A DNA stretch of 64,000 nucleotides from Kangiella sp. HZ709 (lineage in GTDB: Bacteria; Pseudomonadota; Gammaproteobacteria; Enterobacterales; Kangiellaceae): NCBI RefSeq assembly GCF_009674675.1, contig NZ_WKJC01000001.1:372001-436000 (forward strand), given 5' to 3'. The stretch's first letter is position 1; each line of letters starts with the position of its first letter. Shown in pieces: positions 35,935-44,702 of this stretch. A model generated the notes under the pieces. It had not been told where the DNA came from and did not search any database. It saw nothing but the letters and a program-made list of their open reading frames with translations. Both the position numbers and the translations under genes were made by a program.

Positions 35935-36672
35935 ATGGTGCATTCTTCTCAGATCGACAGTGGTTTTTACCCTGCAAATCAAAAAAGTAGCTCGCTCTTA
36001 AAGTCACAACAAAGAGTGCCAGATAGCTTCCCTATACAAAACGTGCAAATAGACTGGGAATGGTTAATGTCAAAAAGACACGCCGTCTTAGTCTTGAATG
36101 AAGACATGCCAGAATACCTTCTAAAACCTGAAGTGAATTCAATTCTAGACTGTGAGCCTAACCCAGCTTATAGGCTGATCATTGATTTGATTTGGTCAAC
36201 TGGTGGGAGGGTATCGGAAATATTAGCGCTAACTCCTGAGCGTTTCCTTTTCGATGGGCACGATTTTATTATTAAGTTAGATACACTAAAGAGTAGAGGG
36301 CGCCCTAAAAAAAAATCTGTGGAAAGATCACCTAAACGGCTTATCCCATTATTTGATGAAAAACTTAAAAGCGCTATTCAAACTTTTCTTTATGTAAATA
36401 AATTCCGTAAAGGAGAGAAAATTTTTAAGGTTTGTAGGCAAACAGTTAATCGAAGAATTAAGAGGGCAGCTATAAAAGCTGATGACTTTCCATTTGCTAT
36501 TAGTAGCCATACGTTTAGGCATAGCTTTGCAATTCATTTAGTTCTGCATGGCAGACCGTTAAAGTATATTAGCCAATTACTAGGGCATAGCTCAATTAAA
36601 AGCACCGAAATTTACACCAATGTTTTAACTGTGGATGGAAGTCATTTCATGAAGGGAATTGACTTCCATTAA
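35935..36672 (+). CDS. ResD/D-protein-like tyrosine recombinase
   Basis: 245 residues from a GTG or ATG just after AGGAGGG. It is full length compared with the F-plasmid D protein (about 268 residues), with the segment MPEYLLKPEVNSIL corresponding to the plasmid family's TPAYLLAPEV. Catalytic residues are present: Arg in GGRVSEILALTPE, His-x-x-Arg in HTFRHSFAIH, His in LLGHSSIKS and Tyr in EIYTNV. Plasmid relatives resolve multimers at a specific site. Here it is chromosomal and followed 28 bp later by two cargo-like genes, so it probably mobilises or once mobilised this cassette. A shorter, more G+C-rich relative lies at 12019. Confidence 0.88.
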   Translation: MVHSSQIDSGFYPANQKSSSLLKSQQRVPDSFPIQNVQIDWEWLMSKRHAVLVLNEDMPEYLLKPEVNSILDCEPNPAYRLIIDLIWSTGGRVSEILALTPERFLFDGHDFIIKLDTLKSRGRPKKKSVERSPKRLIPLFDEKLKSAIQTFLYVNKFRKGEKIFKVCRQTVNRRIKRAAIKADDFPFAISSHTFRHSFAIHLVLHGRPLKYISQLLGHSSIKSTEIYTNVLTVDGSHFMKGIDFH

Positions 36673-36700
36673 ACAATAATTCAATTAAACAGGATAGATT

Positions 36701-37831
36701 ATGAGTTTAACCGGTCAATGGAGTGGCACAAAAAGTGACGGCTCTTATATAAAAGTAAATTTGATTGAATCGCAAGGAGAAATCGAAGGAACAATTTCAG
36801 AATTAACAGCACTGATAAGCCAAGATAAAAAGATTTCAATTTGGGGGTATTCAACTTTCATTGGCACAATAAATGAAACCTCATTATCTGGTGTTACACA
36901 TATTATTGGAGTTTATACTATAGACGGAAGATTATTATCAAAAAATCAAATTGTTGAGTTAGAGGAATCCTATGAAATAAAGTTTAATAAACAAATTAAT
37001 TTTAGTGGAGAGCTCTTTTCAGGAAGAACAGCTATTAACGTCAAGACTTATAGGTGGAATAACAACTCAAAAGAAATACTTGACTCATTTGCCATTAATA
37101 AAAGTATTGTTGATAAGAGCATTATTGAAAGTGAAGTAACTACTTGGAATGAATTCAAATCATTTATTCTTACTGAAAGCTCTGGAAAACTTTTTAGAGG
37201 ACAAGAGCAAGATTGGGCTTTACAGACTTCATTTCATAGGTTTAGCCACAGCGACATCCCAAGCTATTTAGATAACGAATTTAAAGAAGTAGAGCATCAT
37301 ATTAATTCATCTACTAACAATATGTACGATACTAATACTAATGCCTCATTAGCTAAGCTACTACATTTAGCACAACATCACGGCTATCCTACACCTCTTC
37401 TAGACTGGACTAAAAGTCCTTACATTGCAGCTTTTTTCGCTTTTCATAACGCTAAAGAAAATAATGATGGAAACGTGTCAATATTTATTTTCGACGATGA
37501 ATACTTTAAAAGAAATCATCAAAATAAATTATTTGAAGACATTTATTTGTATACGCCAATAAACTTAGTTCTATCGTTAGAATTGAGCAGTTTTAACAAT
37601 CCGAGAACTTTACCACAGCAATCTGTAACAATGTTTAGCAATATCAATAATATCGAGCTGTATTTACAAGGTTTCAATCGGCCTAAAATTTTAAGAAGAG
37701 TATGCATTCCTATTTTTGAACGAAAAATGGTGCTCAAAGAATTACAACTAATGGGAATAAGCTGGAACACTATGTTTCCTGGATTAGATGGTGTTTGTAA
37801 AAACTTAAAGTGGCAGCACTTTGAAGCATAG
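36701..37831 (+). CDS. FRG-domain protein of unknown function
   Basis: 376 residues. The central part holds the FRG signature: KLFRGQEQDWALQTSFHR (about residues 165-182) and LLHLAQHHGYPTPLLDWTKS (about 228-247), followed by PYIAAFFAF. The first 130 residues are beta-rich (SLTGQWSGTKSDGSYIKVNL) and look like a separate domain; the last 60 are helical with a few Cys. FRG domains are widespread in bacteria and phage-related loci, but their biochemical role is not established to my knowledge. AGGA precedes the ATG. The next gene starts within 10 bp, so the two are almost certainly cotranscribed. Confidence 0.85.
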   Translation: MSLTGQWSGTKSDGSYIKVNLIESQGEIEGTISELTALISQDKKISIWGYSTFIGTINETSLSGVTHIIGVYTIDGRLLSKNQIVELEESYEIKFNKQINFSGELFSGRTAINVKTYRWNNNSKEILDSFAINKSIVDKSIIESEVTTWNEFKSFILTESSGKLFRGQEQDWALQTSFHRFSHSDIPSYLDNEFKEVEHHINSSTNNMYDTNTNASLAKLLHLAQHHGYPTPLLDWTKSPYIAAFFAFHNAKENNDGNVSIFIFDDEYFKRNHQNKLFEDIYLYTPINLVLSLELSSFNNPRTLPQQSVTMFSNINNIELYLQGFNRPKILRRVCIPIFERKMVLKELQLMGISWNTMFPGLDGVCKNLKWQHFEA

Positions 37832-37840
37832 GTATTGCAA

Positions 37841-38935
37841 ATGGGACCTGATTTCAGTAAAAACACAAAGGAATTATTGGCAAAGAGGGCAGCCTACACT
37901 TGTTCTAATCCTGACTGCAGAAAATTAACTGTCGGCGCTAATACAGATCAACATAAAAGCACTTTAATAGGCGAAGCCGCACACATTTACGGAGCTAGAA
38001 AGGGTTCTAAAAGATATTTTGAGAAGATGAGTGATAAAGCACGCTCTGAAATCACTAATGCCATTTGGCTATGTCGAAATTGCCACAAACTAATAGATTC
38101 AGATGAAAACCAGTATTCAAGCGAAGTTTTATTTGTATGGAGAGAAGTTCATGATGAATACACATTAAATAATATTGGTAATACTACTGACAAAATTCTT
38201 CATCAGAAGAATATGAATTTAACAGAAGAGTTTTCAGACTATCCAGCAATAATTAAAAGAATCGTTATTGATAAGCCACCAGTTTGGGAATATAGGTTAA
38301 CAGCAGAGTTACTCAAATATTTTAACACCCCAATCTTCCAGCGTTTAAATGATCTACGCGATGGCTTATACATTAAGGACCAAACTCATATAAAAGATCA
38401 TGAGGTTTATGATTGGGTTCAACAGCAACTCGCTGAGAAAAAAAAGTTAGTGAGCCCTTTAATTCCATTGATAAACAAACTAAATAGTAGTTGGGGTGAG
38501 CCTGGTGTAGAAGGTGATGTTACTGAAATACATCATATAAGCAAATTAATAAGGGACTATTTAAAGTCTATAGTAGAATTTGAAGAAAAACTTTTTTTTA
38601 CACATGTTAGTAAGCGATATTCAAAAATACTTAATCTGCTCAGCAATAACTTTGGTAATCAAATATTAAAATTTAAAAGAATCCCATTAGTATTAGACGA
38701 CATTTCTGCTCAAATTGAAGATGAACTTAATAGCGGAATTACAAACCCAAATTCAGAAACTCGTGTAGTAGAAGAGGTTATATCATTTGAATTACCCAAA
38801 GGTTGGGAGAAACAAATGAATAAAGAATTAAATCGCTTACATAGTTCTAAACTATTAGATGATGATGAAGTTGAGGGTTATGGTTGTGGCACTATTTTAA
38901 TAATACTCATATTTCTTTGGATACTTTTCGCATAA
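37841..38935 (+). CDS. HNH endonuclease-like protein with C-terminal membrane helix
   Basis: About 364 residues from the ATG at 37841 (a TTG at 37835 is an alternative). Residues 15-90 form a zinc-bound HNH module: CSNPDCRKLT, GEAAHIYGARKGSKRY, and NAIWLCRNCHKLIDSDE, which provide the Cys pairs and the His-Asn-His arrangement. A middle region of about 200 residues is helical with no motif I know. The protein ends in CGTILIILIFLWILFA, a single hydrophobic helix that would anchor it to a membrane with the HNH domain on the N-terminal side. That combination is unusual for a nuclease and suggests membrane-associated DNA cutting or sensing. Confidence 0.82.
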   Translation: MGPDFSKNTKELLAKRAAYTCSNPDCRKLTVGANTDQHKSTLIGEAAHIYGARKGSKRYFEKMSDKARSEITNAIWLCRNCHKLIDSDENQYSSEVLFVWREVHDEYTLNNIGNTTDKILHQKNMNLTEEFSDYPAIIKRIVIDKPPVWEYRLTAELLKYFNTPIFQRLNDLRDGLYIKDQTHIKDHEVYDWVQQQLAEKKKLVSPLIPLINKLNSSWGEPGVEGDVTEIHHISKLIRDYLKSIVEFEEKLFFTHVSKRYSKILNLLSNNFGNQILKFKRIPLVLDDISAQIEDELNSGITNPNSETRVVEEVISFELPKGWEKQMNKELNRLHSSKLLDDDEVEGYGCGTILIILIFLWILFA

Positions 38936-38960
38936 ATTTTAACTCAATTCTTGATGGTTA

Positions 38961-38981
38961 TTAAAGTTAATAGGTTACTTG
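38961..38981 (+). repeat. 21-nt sequence shared with 11941-11961
   Basis: It shares the exact 12-mer ATAGGTTACTTG and 18/21 positions overall with the copy beside the truncated recombinase at 12019. Immediately upstream, TTCTTGATG here resembles TTCTAGATG there. It may mark a recombinase target or the scar of a related element. Confidence 0.5.
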
Positions 38982-39080
38982 GAGAATTGTTAAAGAGTTT
39001 CTTGGACGTCCAAAGTCCATTTAAATAATAATTGCTTATAATTCATTATTTAACATAATATAAATTATGCGCAAAAAGGA

Positions 39081-39092
39081 ACTGATTTATTA
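39081..39092 (+). repeat. 12-bp direct repeat flanking the cassette, right copy
   Basis: ACTGATTTATTA, identical to 35850-35861. A perfect palindrome TTGGACGTCCAA lies at about 39003-39014 in the same gap, 70 bp to the left. Confidence 0.4.
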
Positions 39093-39110
39093 TATAAACA
39101 GGATAGTATG

Positions 39111-39626
39111 CTAGTCCGTCGCTTTGTGACTTAAGCTGTTATTGTCTAGTACGAAACTTTCTTTAAGATTTGCCGGTAATTCGACATGAAATAACCAATA
39201 CTTTGGCTTCCATCGGTTCTTCATAGCGGATATATCAACTGACAAACTATTAAATGTATTACTTGATTTGTCACCTGTATATTCTTGATAAATATAGAAA
39301 TATTTATTCTCAACTTCAGAACCAATAAAACTAATATCAGTACTTTCGTTATTGCTACCAATAACCGTTTCGAGATTATTGAGGATATAATCTGCAAAAA
39401 CTTGGTATTTATCTTCCTGGCTGTTAATTGTCTTATCGGTTGCAGCTAAAGCTTGAGTAAGGTGATTCACGTCATGCAGGTAAAACCTATGAACGATCTC
39501 GACAGTTTCAGTGCGAATGTTGTATTTTATGGTACTTTCCGCTGCATTTAGCTTATGAGCTAAAACTGGCTTGCAGAATATGCAAGCCAGTAGCAAGAAA
39601 CATAATGGATAATTAAAAAACTTCAT
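39111..39626 (-). CDS. DUF6702-like secreted protein
   Basis: 171 residues with a signal peptide (CFLLLACIFCKPVLAHK). The mature N-terminus HKLNAAESTIKYNIRTETVE and HRFYLHDVNHL match what I recall of DUF6702, a small periplasmic beta-rich family of unknown role. It starts at TAATG, sharing one base with the stop of the M1 peptidase gene, so the two are translationally coupled. In related bacteria this gene also accompanies the M1 peptidase, which suggests a joint function. Confidence 0.75.
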   Translation of the reverse strand: MKFFNYPLCFLLLACIFCKPVLAHKLNAAESTIKYNIRTETVEIVHRFYLHDVNHLTQALAATDKTINSQEDKYQVFADYILNNLETVIGSNNESTDISFIGSEVENKYFYIYQEYTGDKSSNTFNSLSVDISAMKNRWKPKYWLFHVELPANLKESFVLDNNSLSHKATD

Positions 39627-42067
39627 TACTTTTTATAAGGTTTTTCTTTTGGTTCTTTTTTCTCTGTTTTAATGTCATGCATTATGTCACGGCGTACTTT
39701 ATCGGTACTAGGTTTTGATTTAAAGGCCTCTATTCTTGAAGGAATAATACGACGGGGATAATGATTATTTTCCATATCAACATCAGCCGTTTCCCATTTT
39801 GGATCAACTGTTACTTGTACCAACTCTTTATCAGTAACAATCAGTTTACTGACAGCTTTTGGCGAGCGTCTCCATATTTCAGCAGGAATATGCATCATCT
39901 CGGTATCGCCATTTTCATATTCAAGTTGCAACAATATAGGCATAACTAAGCCACCAATGTTTGAAAAATCAATCACATAGTAGTTCTTATCTTCTTTAAC
40001 TGCCCTTTCTAAGACTTTGCGCTCCCAAGGTTTTAAATTTGCCAAATTTTGCTGGTACTTGTTGCGCTCTTTATTAGTCACTGTAAAGCGATCATTTTCA
40101 TCATAAAAGTCTTTTACATCTGGATTACGGTCAATCCAAGTTTCGTTGCCGGCATCACGCTCTCTTTCGACAAATAATGAAGTTGGTTTATCTGCTTCTT
40201 CTTTGCGTAATAGATCGAATTCAATGTCTGGGTCTTGAGTATCCAGGCGCAACTTATAAACTTTATCTACCGAAATATCGACATGGTCCGTAGTATAAAA
40301 CCAACCACGCCAAAACCAGTCTAAGTCTACGCCTGAAGCTTCTTCCATCGTTCTAAAAAAGTCAGCAGGTGTCGGGCGTTTGTATTTCCAACGAGTTGCA
40401 TATTCTTTAAAAGCAAAATCAAATAATTCACGCCCTAGAATCACTTCTCGTAAAATGTTTAATGCTGCAGCGGGTTTCGTATAAGCATTAGGTCCAAGGC
40501 GTAAAACGCTGTCAGACTGAGTCATAATTGGCACTTGGACATTAGACTTCATGTAACCAGTAATGTCTCTTGGCTCTACACCCCAAGGAATATTAGGGTC
40601 CCATTCGCGCCCTGCTACGCCATCTAAAAAGCTATTCAGCCCTTCGTCCATCCAGGTCCATTGACGTTCATCAGAGTTAACAATCATTGGGAAATAAATA
40701 TGTCCAATTTCATGGATAACTACTCCAATCAAAAAACGCTTTTCTGCTTGGGTATAGGTTCTGGAGCCATCTTTATGCCAAGTGGTTCTGGGACCATTGA
40801 AAGTAATCATTGGATATTCCATACCACCAACAGGACCATTAACACTTATCGAAGTCGGATAAGGGTAGTCAAACGTGAAGCGTTCATAAACTTCCATAGT
40901 ATGAATTACAGATTCTGTTGAATACTTTTTCCATAAGTCACCGCCCTCTTTGGGGTAAAATGACATGGCCATGACATGCGGCATAGTCTCGCTTTCTTGC
41001 GCATAACCTTTTGCATCCCACATAAATTTTCTGGAAGAAGCCCAAGCAAAATCTCGTACATTTTCTGCTTTAAAGTTCCATGTCTTAACTTTATCAGTAC
41101 CTGCACGCTCGTTCTCTAACGCTTCTTCTGCAGTGACAACAAATACAGGACGTTTAGCATCTTTTGCATTCTTTAATCGCTGTCTTTGTTTAGCAGTTAA
41201 AACTTCACCATCATTCGTTAAAACACCCGTTGAGGCGACTATGTGATCCGCAGGAACTGTTATTGAAACGTCATAGTCGCCAAACTCTAAAGTAAACTCG
41301 CCGCGACCAAGAAACTCTTTGTTATGCCATGCTTCGTAGTCAGAATAAGTAGCTAGTCTTGGAAACCATTGCGCAACTAAGAAAATATCATTACCGCCCT
41401 TTCTAACATCATCAGGAAAGTGTTCGTAGCCCGCGCGAGCTGAAACTGCATTTTCTTCAAGTAGTTGATATTGGTAATCCAAGTTAAATTCAAAAGATTC
41501 GCCTGACTTTAAAGGCTTTGGTAAATCGATACGCATTTGCGCACTATTAATAACAAATCTAAGAGCTTTATTTTCTGCATCTCGAACGTTAGAGATTTTA
41601 TAACCCACGTCATGGTCGGCAAGCCATTGTTGTGCACGTAACGCCCCATAGCTTATTTTAGCTGGCTTATCCGCCGCCGGAGCTGACGTTGTAGGCCCTC
41701 TACGGCCAATACCACCAAAATCAGCCGATAAATTAGCGATAGAATCTTCTTTAAATTTATTTTGTTCTAGCTGTAGCCATAAGTATTTTAAGCTATAAGG
41801 AGAGTTATTATGATAGACAACTTTTTGCTTCGCGGTTAAAACGCGCTTTGATTCATCAAGCGTAACGTCAATTTTATAATCTACTTTTTGTTGCCAATAG
41901 TCTCTACCTGGCTCTCCAGCCGCATTACGGTAATCATTAGGAGTTGGAAGAACTTCCTCTAATTGTCTAAATTTATCTTCAAAATCACCTTTTGACTGAA
42001 CAATGGCGGCGCCTAAATTAAAACTAATAAAAATGCTAACAATGGAAGTTAAAGCGGCTGTCTTCAT
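39626..42067 (-). CDS. M1 family zinc metallopeptidase, secreted
   Basis: 813 residues with an N-terminal signal (SIVSIFISFNLGAA). The active site is intact: VIHEIGHIYFPM gives HExxH, and WMDEGLNSF supplies the third ligand Glu 18 residues later. GPVGGMEYPMITF replaces the usual GAMEN exopeptidase motif, a feature of the non-canonical periplasmic M1 group. An N-terminal beta-sandwich and a long C-terminal helical and charged tail (KKEPKEKPYKK) are present. It probably degrades peptides in the periplasm. The downstream DUF6702 gene is coupled to it. Confidence 0.92.
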   Translation of the reverse strand: MKTAALTSIVSIFISFNLGAAIVQSKGDFEDKFRQLEEVLPTPNDYRNAAGEPGRDYWQQKVDYKIDVTLDESKRVLTAKQKVVYHNNSPYSLKYLWLQLEQNKFKEDSIANLSADFGGIGRRGPTTSAPAADKPAKISYGALRAQQWLADHDVGYKISNVRDAENKALRFVINSAQMRIDLPKPLKSGESFEFNLDYQYQLLEENAVSARAGYEHFPDDVRKGGNDIFLVAQWFPRLATYSDYEAWHNKEFLGRGEFTLEFGDYDVSITVPADHIVASTGVLTNDGEVLTAKQRQRLKNAKDAKRPVFVVTAEEALENERAGTDKVKTWNFKAENVRDFAWASSRKFMWDAKGYAQESETMPHVMAMSFYPKEGGDLWKKYSTESVIHTMEVYERFTFDYPYPTSISVNGPVGGMEYPMITFNGPRTTWHKDGSRTYTQAEKRFLIGVVIHEIGHIYFPMIVNSDERQWTWMDEGLNSFLDGVAGREWDPNIPWGVEPRDITGYMKSNVQVPIMTQSDSVLRLGPNAYTKPAAALNILREVILGRELFDFAFKEYATRWKYKRPTPADFFRTMEEASGVDLDWFWRGWFYTTDHVDISVDKVYKLRLDTQDPDIEFDLLRKEEADKPTSLFVERERDAGNETWIDRNPDVKDFYDENDRFTVTNKERNKYQQNLANLKPWERKVLERAVKEDKNYYVIDFSNIGGLVMPILLQLEYENGDTEMMHIPAEIWRRSPKAVSKLIVTDKELVQVTVDPKWETADVDMENNHYPRRIIPSRIEAFKSKPSTDKVRRDIMHDIKTEKKEPKEKPYKK

Positions 42068-42152
42068 GAATTACTATCCTGTTATAACTTATAATTTTCA
42101 GTTCACACATTATCCAAAATTGTGTGAGGCTATCGTTAAGGAGCGACCACAA

Positions 42153-42192
42153 AACCAGCAAAGGCCAGCAGTGTTGCTGGCCTTTGCTGGTT
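42153..42192 (-). terminator. Intrinsic terminator of prc
   Basis: An 18-bp perfect stem (42153-42170 with 42175-42192) and a 4-nt loop. Read on the minus strand it lies 8 bp after the prc stop and runs into TTTTGTGG. The stem is unusually long and perfect. Confidence 0.85.
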
Positions 42193-42200
42193 AAGCAGTG

Positions 42201-44402
42201 TTAATTTATTTTCACTTCTTTCTTTGGTTCTAGCTTCGCTAAGCTAGGGTTACTTTGAACGGCGATAAAATCTTGTAAGATATTTGCAGTTTCATACAAT
42301 AAAAAATCACCTTCGAAGTTAATGCCCTTATAGTTACGCTCAACTTCGTCTTGATCTTTAATATATTTTTCGTAAGCATCTAAATCTTTAAATGGCTTAT
42401 TGCCTTGTGCCAATTGCTTCGCGTTGGCTCTAGTTAAAGTTTTCTCTTCATTTTTTAATCGCTCAGCCAATCGCTGCTTATAATTTAACGAAATACTTTT
42501 CTTATTCCGTTCTTTTTTTACATGAGCAACATCATCTAGCAGATTTTCAAATTGCTTGTTAGTGGTTGCTCTTTTGCTATGAGAGTCCATCAAATAGCTA
42601 AGGTAATTCTGCACATCGTTTTTAGCATCAAAGTTTGTGGTTTTGATGGTATCCCAATCTAAAGCATTATCGTACGAAGCTTCACCATATTCATCTAATG
42701 CATAAAAGCTCGGGAAGCTGATATCAGGCTTAACGCCTTCTAGCTGGGTACTTTCACCGGTAACTCTATAAAACTTCTCAATGGTGAACTTTAACGCTCC
42801 CATATCAAACTCTGGGTTACGTACCAAGCGGCTTAATTCACGAACGGTTTGCACAGTACCTTTACCGAAAGTATTTTCACCGACCACTATGCCACGACCA
42901 TAATCTTGGATAGCGCCAGCAAAAATTTCTGATGCAGAGGCACTACCGTTATTAACCATCACAGCTAGAGGACCCTTATAGAAGGTTTCTCCATCACTAT
43001 CTCGCAATACCCGAACATTACCCTCGAAATCTTTGCCTTGAACAACAGGGCCTTTATCAATAAACAACCCTGTCATATCGACCGCTTCATTCAAGGATCC
43101 GCCACCGTTATTTCTTAGATCAATGATTAGACCTTGTATATCTTTCTTTTCTAATTCAGCAATTAATCGCTTAACATCAGATGTGGTGCTGGTAGGCTCT
43201 TTAGAGTCACTTGAAGAGAAAGCCGTTTCGGCATAAAACGATGGCAATTCTATGACACCATATTTTAAAGTGTCATTGCCCTGCTTAACTTCTAATACAT
43301 CACCTTTTGCAGCTTGGTCTTCTAATTTAATTTCTTCACGAATAAGACGAACAACTTTTGCAGCTGCATCACCGCCGCTAGTATGAGGAATAACTTGTAG
43401 GCGAACGATTGAACCTGCTTCACCACGAATCAAGTCTACGACGTCACCATTTCTCCAACCAATCACGTCAACAATTTCACCCTTGTCACCTTGCCCGACA
43501 CCAATAATTTTATCGTCTTTATGTAACTGACCGGATTTATAAGCAGGCCCTTTACTCACGATACGAACAACTTTGGTAAATTCGTCTTCTTGCGTCAACA
43601 CTGCGCCAATGCCTTGTAGTTTAAGACTCATGTTAATATTAAAGTCTTCAAACTGGCGAGGAGTATAATAGGTAGTATGAGGATCGATTGATGCATTAAT
43701 TGCATTCATAAAAAAGCCGAATACATCTTCACTATTGGTTTGTGACATACGACGGATATTGCTTTTGTAACGTTTAGTCAGCTTTTCTTTAATCTGCTCA
43801 TCCGATTGATCAGCAAGCTTTAGATTTAAAGCATCATATTTAACTTTTTTTAACCAATAGTCATCTTGCTCTTTTCTTGTTTTAAACCATTCACTCTCAC
43901 GGCGATCAAATTGAAAATCTTCTTCTTGGTCAAAATCAAATTTTTGATTTAAAGCTTTTAAGGCAAAACTGTATCTGTCTCTATAACGCTCTTCATACAT
44001 CTCAAAAAAATCATAACCTAGCTCAATTCTTCCTGTTCGAATAGCGTCATCAATTTTCTTTTCAAATACTTTAAATTGCTCCACATCAGAGGCCAAAAAG
44101 AATATGCGGTTACGATCAAACATTTTAATCATTTGCTTAAATGATTCTTTAGACAATTTATTATCAAAGATTGGATGTTCGTAATGAAGCTGCATTAAGA
44201 TAGAGCTGTTGATTTGCCCAGCTCTTCTAAGCTTATCTTCCGGCATCAAATTTTTGCTAGCAGATGCTGGGATCTGATATTCACTTTGATCAAATTTTGT
44301 TGGCTTGCTTTCATCAGCAGCCACGGTGCCAATTAAGAGTCCCAGCGCAACAGACAGGGAAGTTACTAAGGATTTTGTTAGGAATTTTGCTTCAAACTTC
44401 AT
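42201..44402 (-). CDS. prc: Carboxy-terminal processing (tail-specific) protease Prc
   Basis: 733 residues, somewhat longer than E. coli Prc (about 680). Signal peptide, the N-terminal Prc domain (LHYEHPIFDNKLS, RNRIFFLASDVEQF), a PDZ domain (QGIGAVLTQEDEFTKVV, GPAYKSGQLHKDDKIIGVG) and the S41 core are in order. The catalytic Ser is in NNGSASASEIFAGAIQDYGR and Lys in ENTFGKGTVQ. The C-terminal DUF3340-like domain follows. It is a periplasmic protease acting on C-termini of envelope proteins, in E. coli with the lipoprotein NlpI on murein endopeptidases. Transcribed alone, with its own terminator. Confidence 0.96.
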   Translation of the reverse strand: MKFEAKFLTKSLVTSLSVALGLLIGTVAADESKPTKFDQSEYQIPASASKNLMPEDKLRRAGQINSSILMQLHYEHPIFDNKLSKESFKQMIKMFDRNRIFFLASDVEQFKVFEKKIDDAIRTGRIELGYDFFEMYEERYRDRYSFALKALNQKFDFDQEEDFQFDRRESEWFKTRKEQDDYWLKKVKYDALNLKLADQSDEQIKEKLTKRYKSNIRRMSQTNSEDVFGFFMNAINASIDPHTTYYTPRQFEDFNINMSLKLQGIGAVLTQEDEFTKVVRIVSKGPAYKSGQLHKDDKIIGVGQGDKGEIVDVIGWRNGDVVDLIRGEAGSIVRLQVIPHTSGGDAAAKVVRLIREEIKLEDQAAKGDVLEVKQGNDTLKYGVIELPSFYAETAFSSSDSKEPTSTTSDVKRLIAELEKKDIQGLIIDLRNNGGGSLNEAVDMTGLFIDKGPVVQGKDFEGNVRVLRDSDGETFYKGPLAVMVNNGSASASEIFAGAIQDYGRGIVVGENTFGKGTVQTVRELSRLVRNPEFDMGALKFTIEKFYRVTGESTQLEGVKPDISFPSFYALDEYGEASYDNALDWDTIKTTNFDAKNDVQNYLSYLMDSHSKRATTNKQFENLLDDVAHVKKERNKKSISLNYKQRLAERLKNEEKTLTRANAKQLAQGNKPFKDLDAYEKYIKDQDEVERNYKGINFEGDFLLYETANILQDFIAVQSNPSLAKLEPKKEVKIN

Positions 44403-44702
44403 TTATTACCTTCATTCATGAGTATGTCTTTCTGGCTGTAGAAAACATCTTTTTTCATATTATCTTAAAAGACGCATTACTATGCCTAAGGTTGCGTAAA
44501 TTTAAGTAAATTACAAGAAAAAGAATGTGAAAAAATGTGTAAACCCACAAAAATCCATCAAATCGATAGAAAATTGGCATTATAGGTTGAAATTTAGAGC
44601 CGCAAACCAGCATTTAAACTAGCTCTCTGCGATAGAAAGCAGATATAAAAAAGGAGCTATGAAAGCTCCTTTTGTGACATCGAAGATTTAAATTTATTTA
44701 AC
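44403..44702. other. 300-bp intergenic region (prc promoter side, gcdH terminator)
   Basis: No gene is seen. The part next to prc should hold its promoter, but I cannot fix the boxes. The part next to the acyl-CoA dehydrogenase gene carries the hairpin at 44649-44673. Confidence 0.5.
44649..44673 (-). terminator. Intrinsic terminator of the glutaryl-CoA dehydrogenase gene
   Basis: AAAAGGAGCT (44649-44658) and AGCTCCTTTT (44664-44673) form a 10-bp stem with a 5-nt loop. On the minus strand it lies about 30 bp after the gene's stop and ends in a run of Ts followed by ATATCT. Confidence 0.85.
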
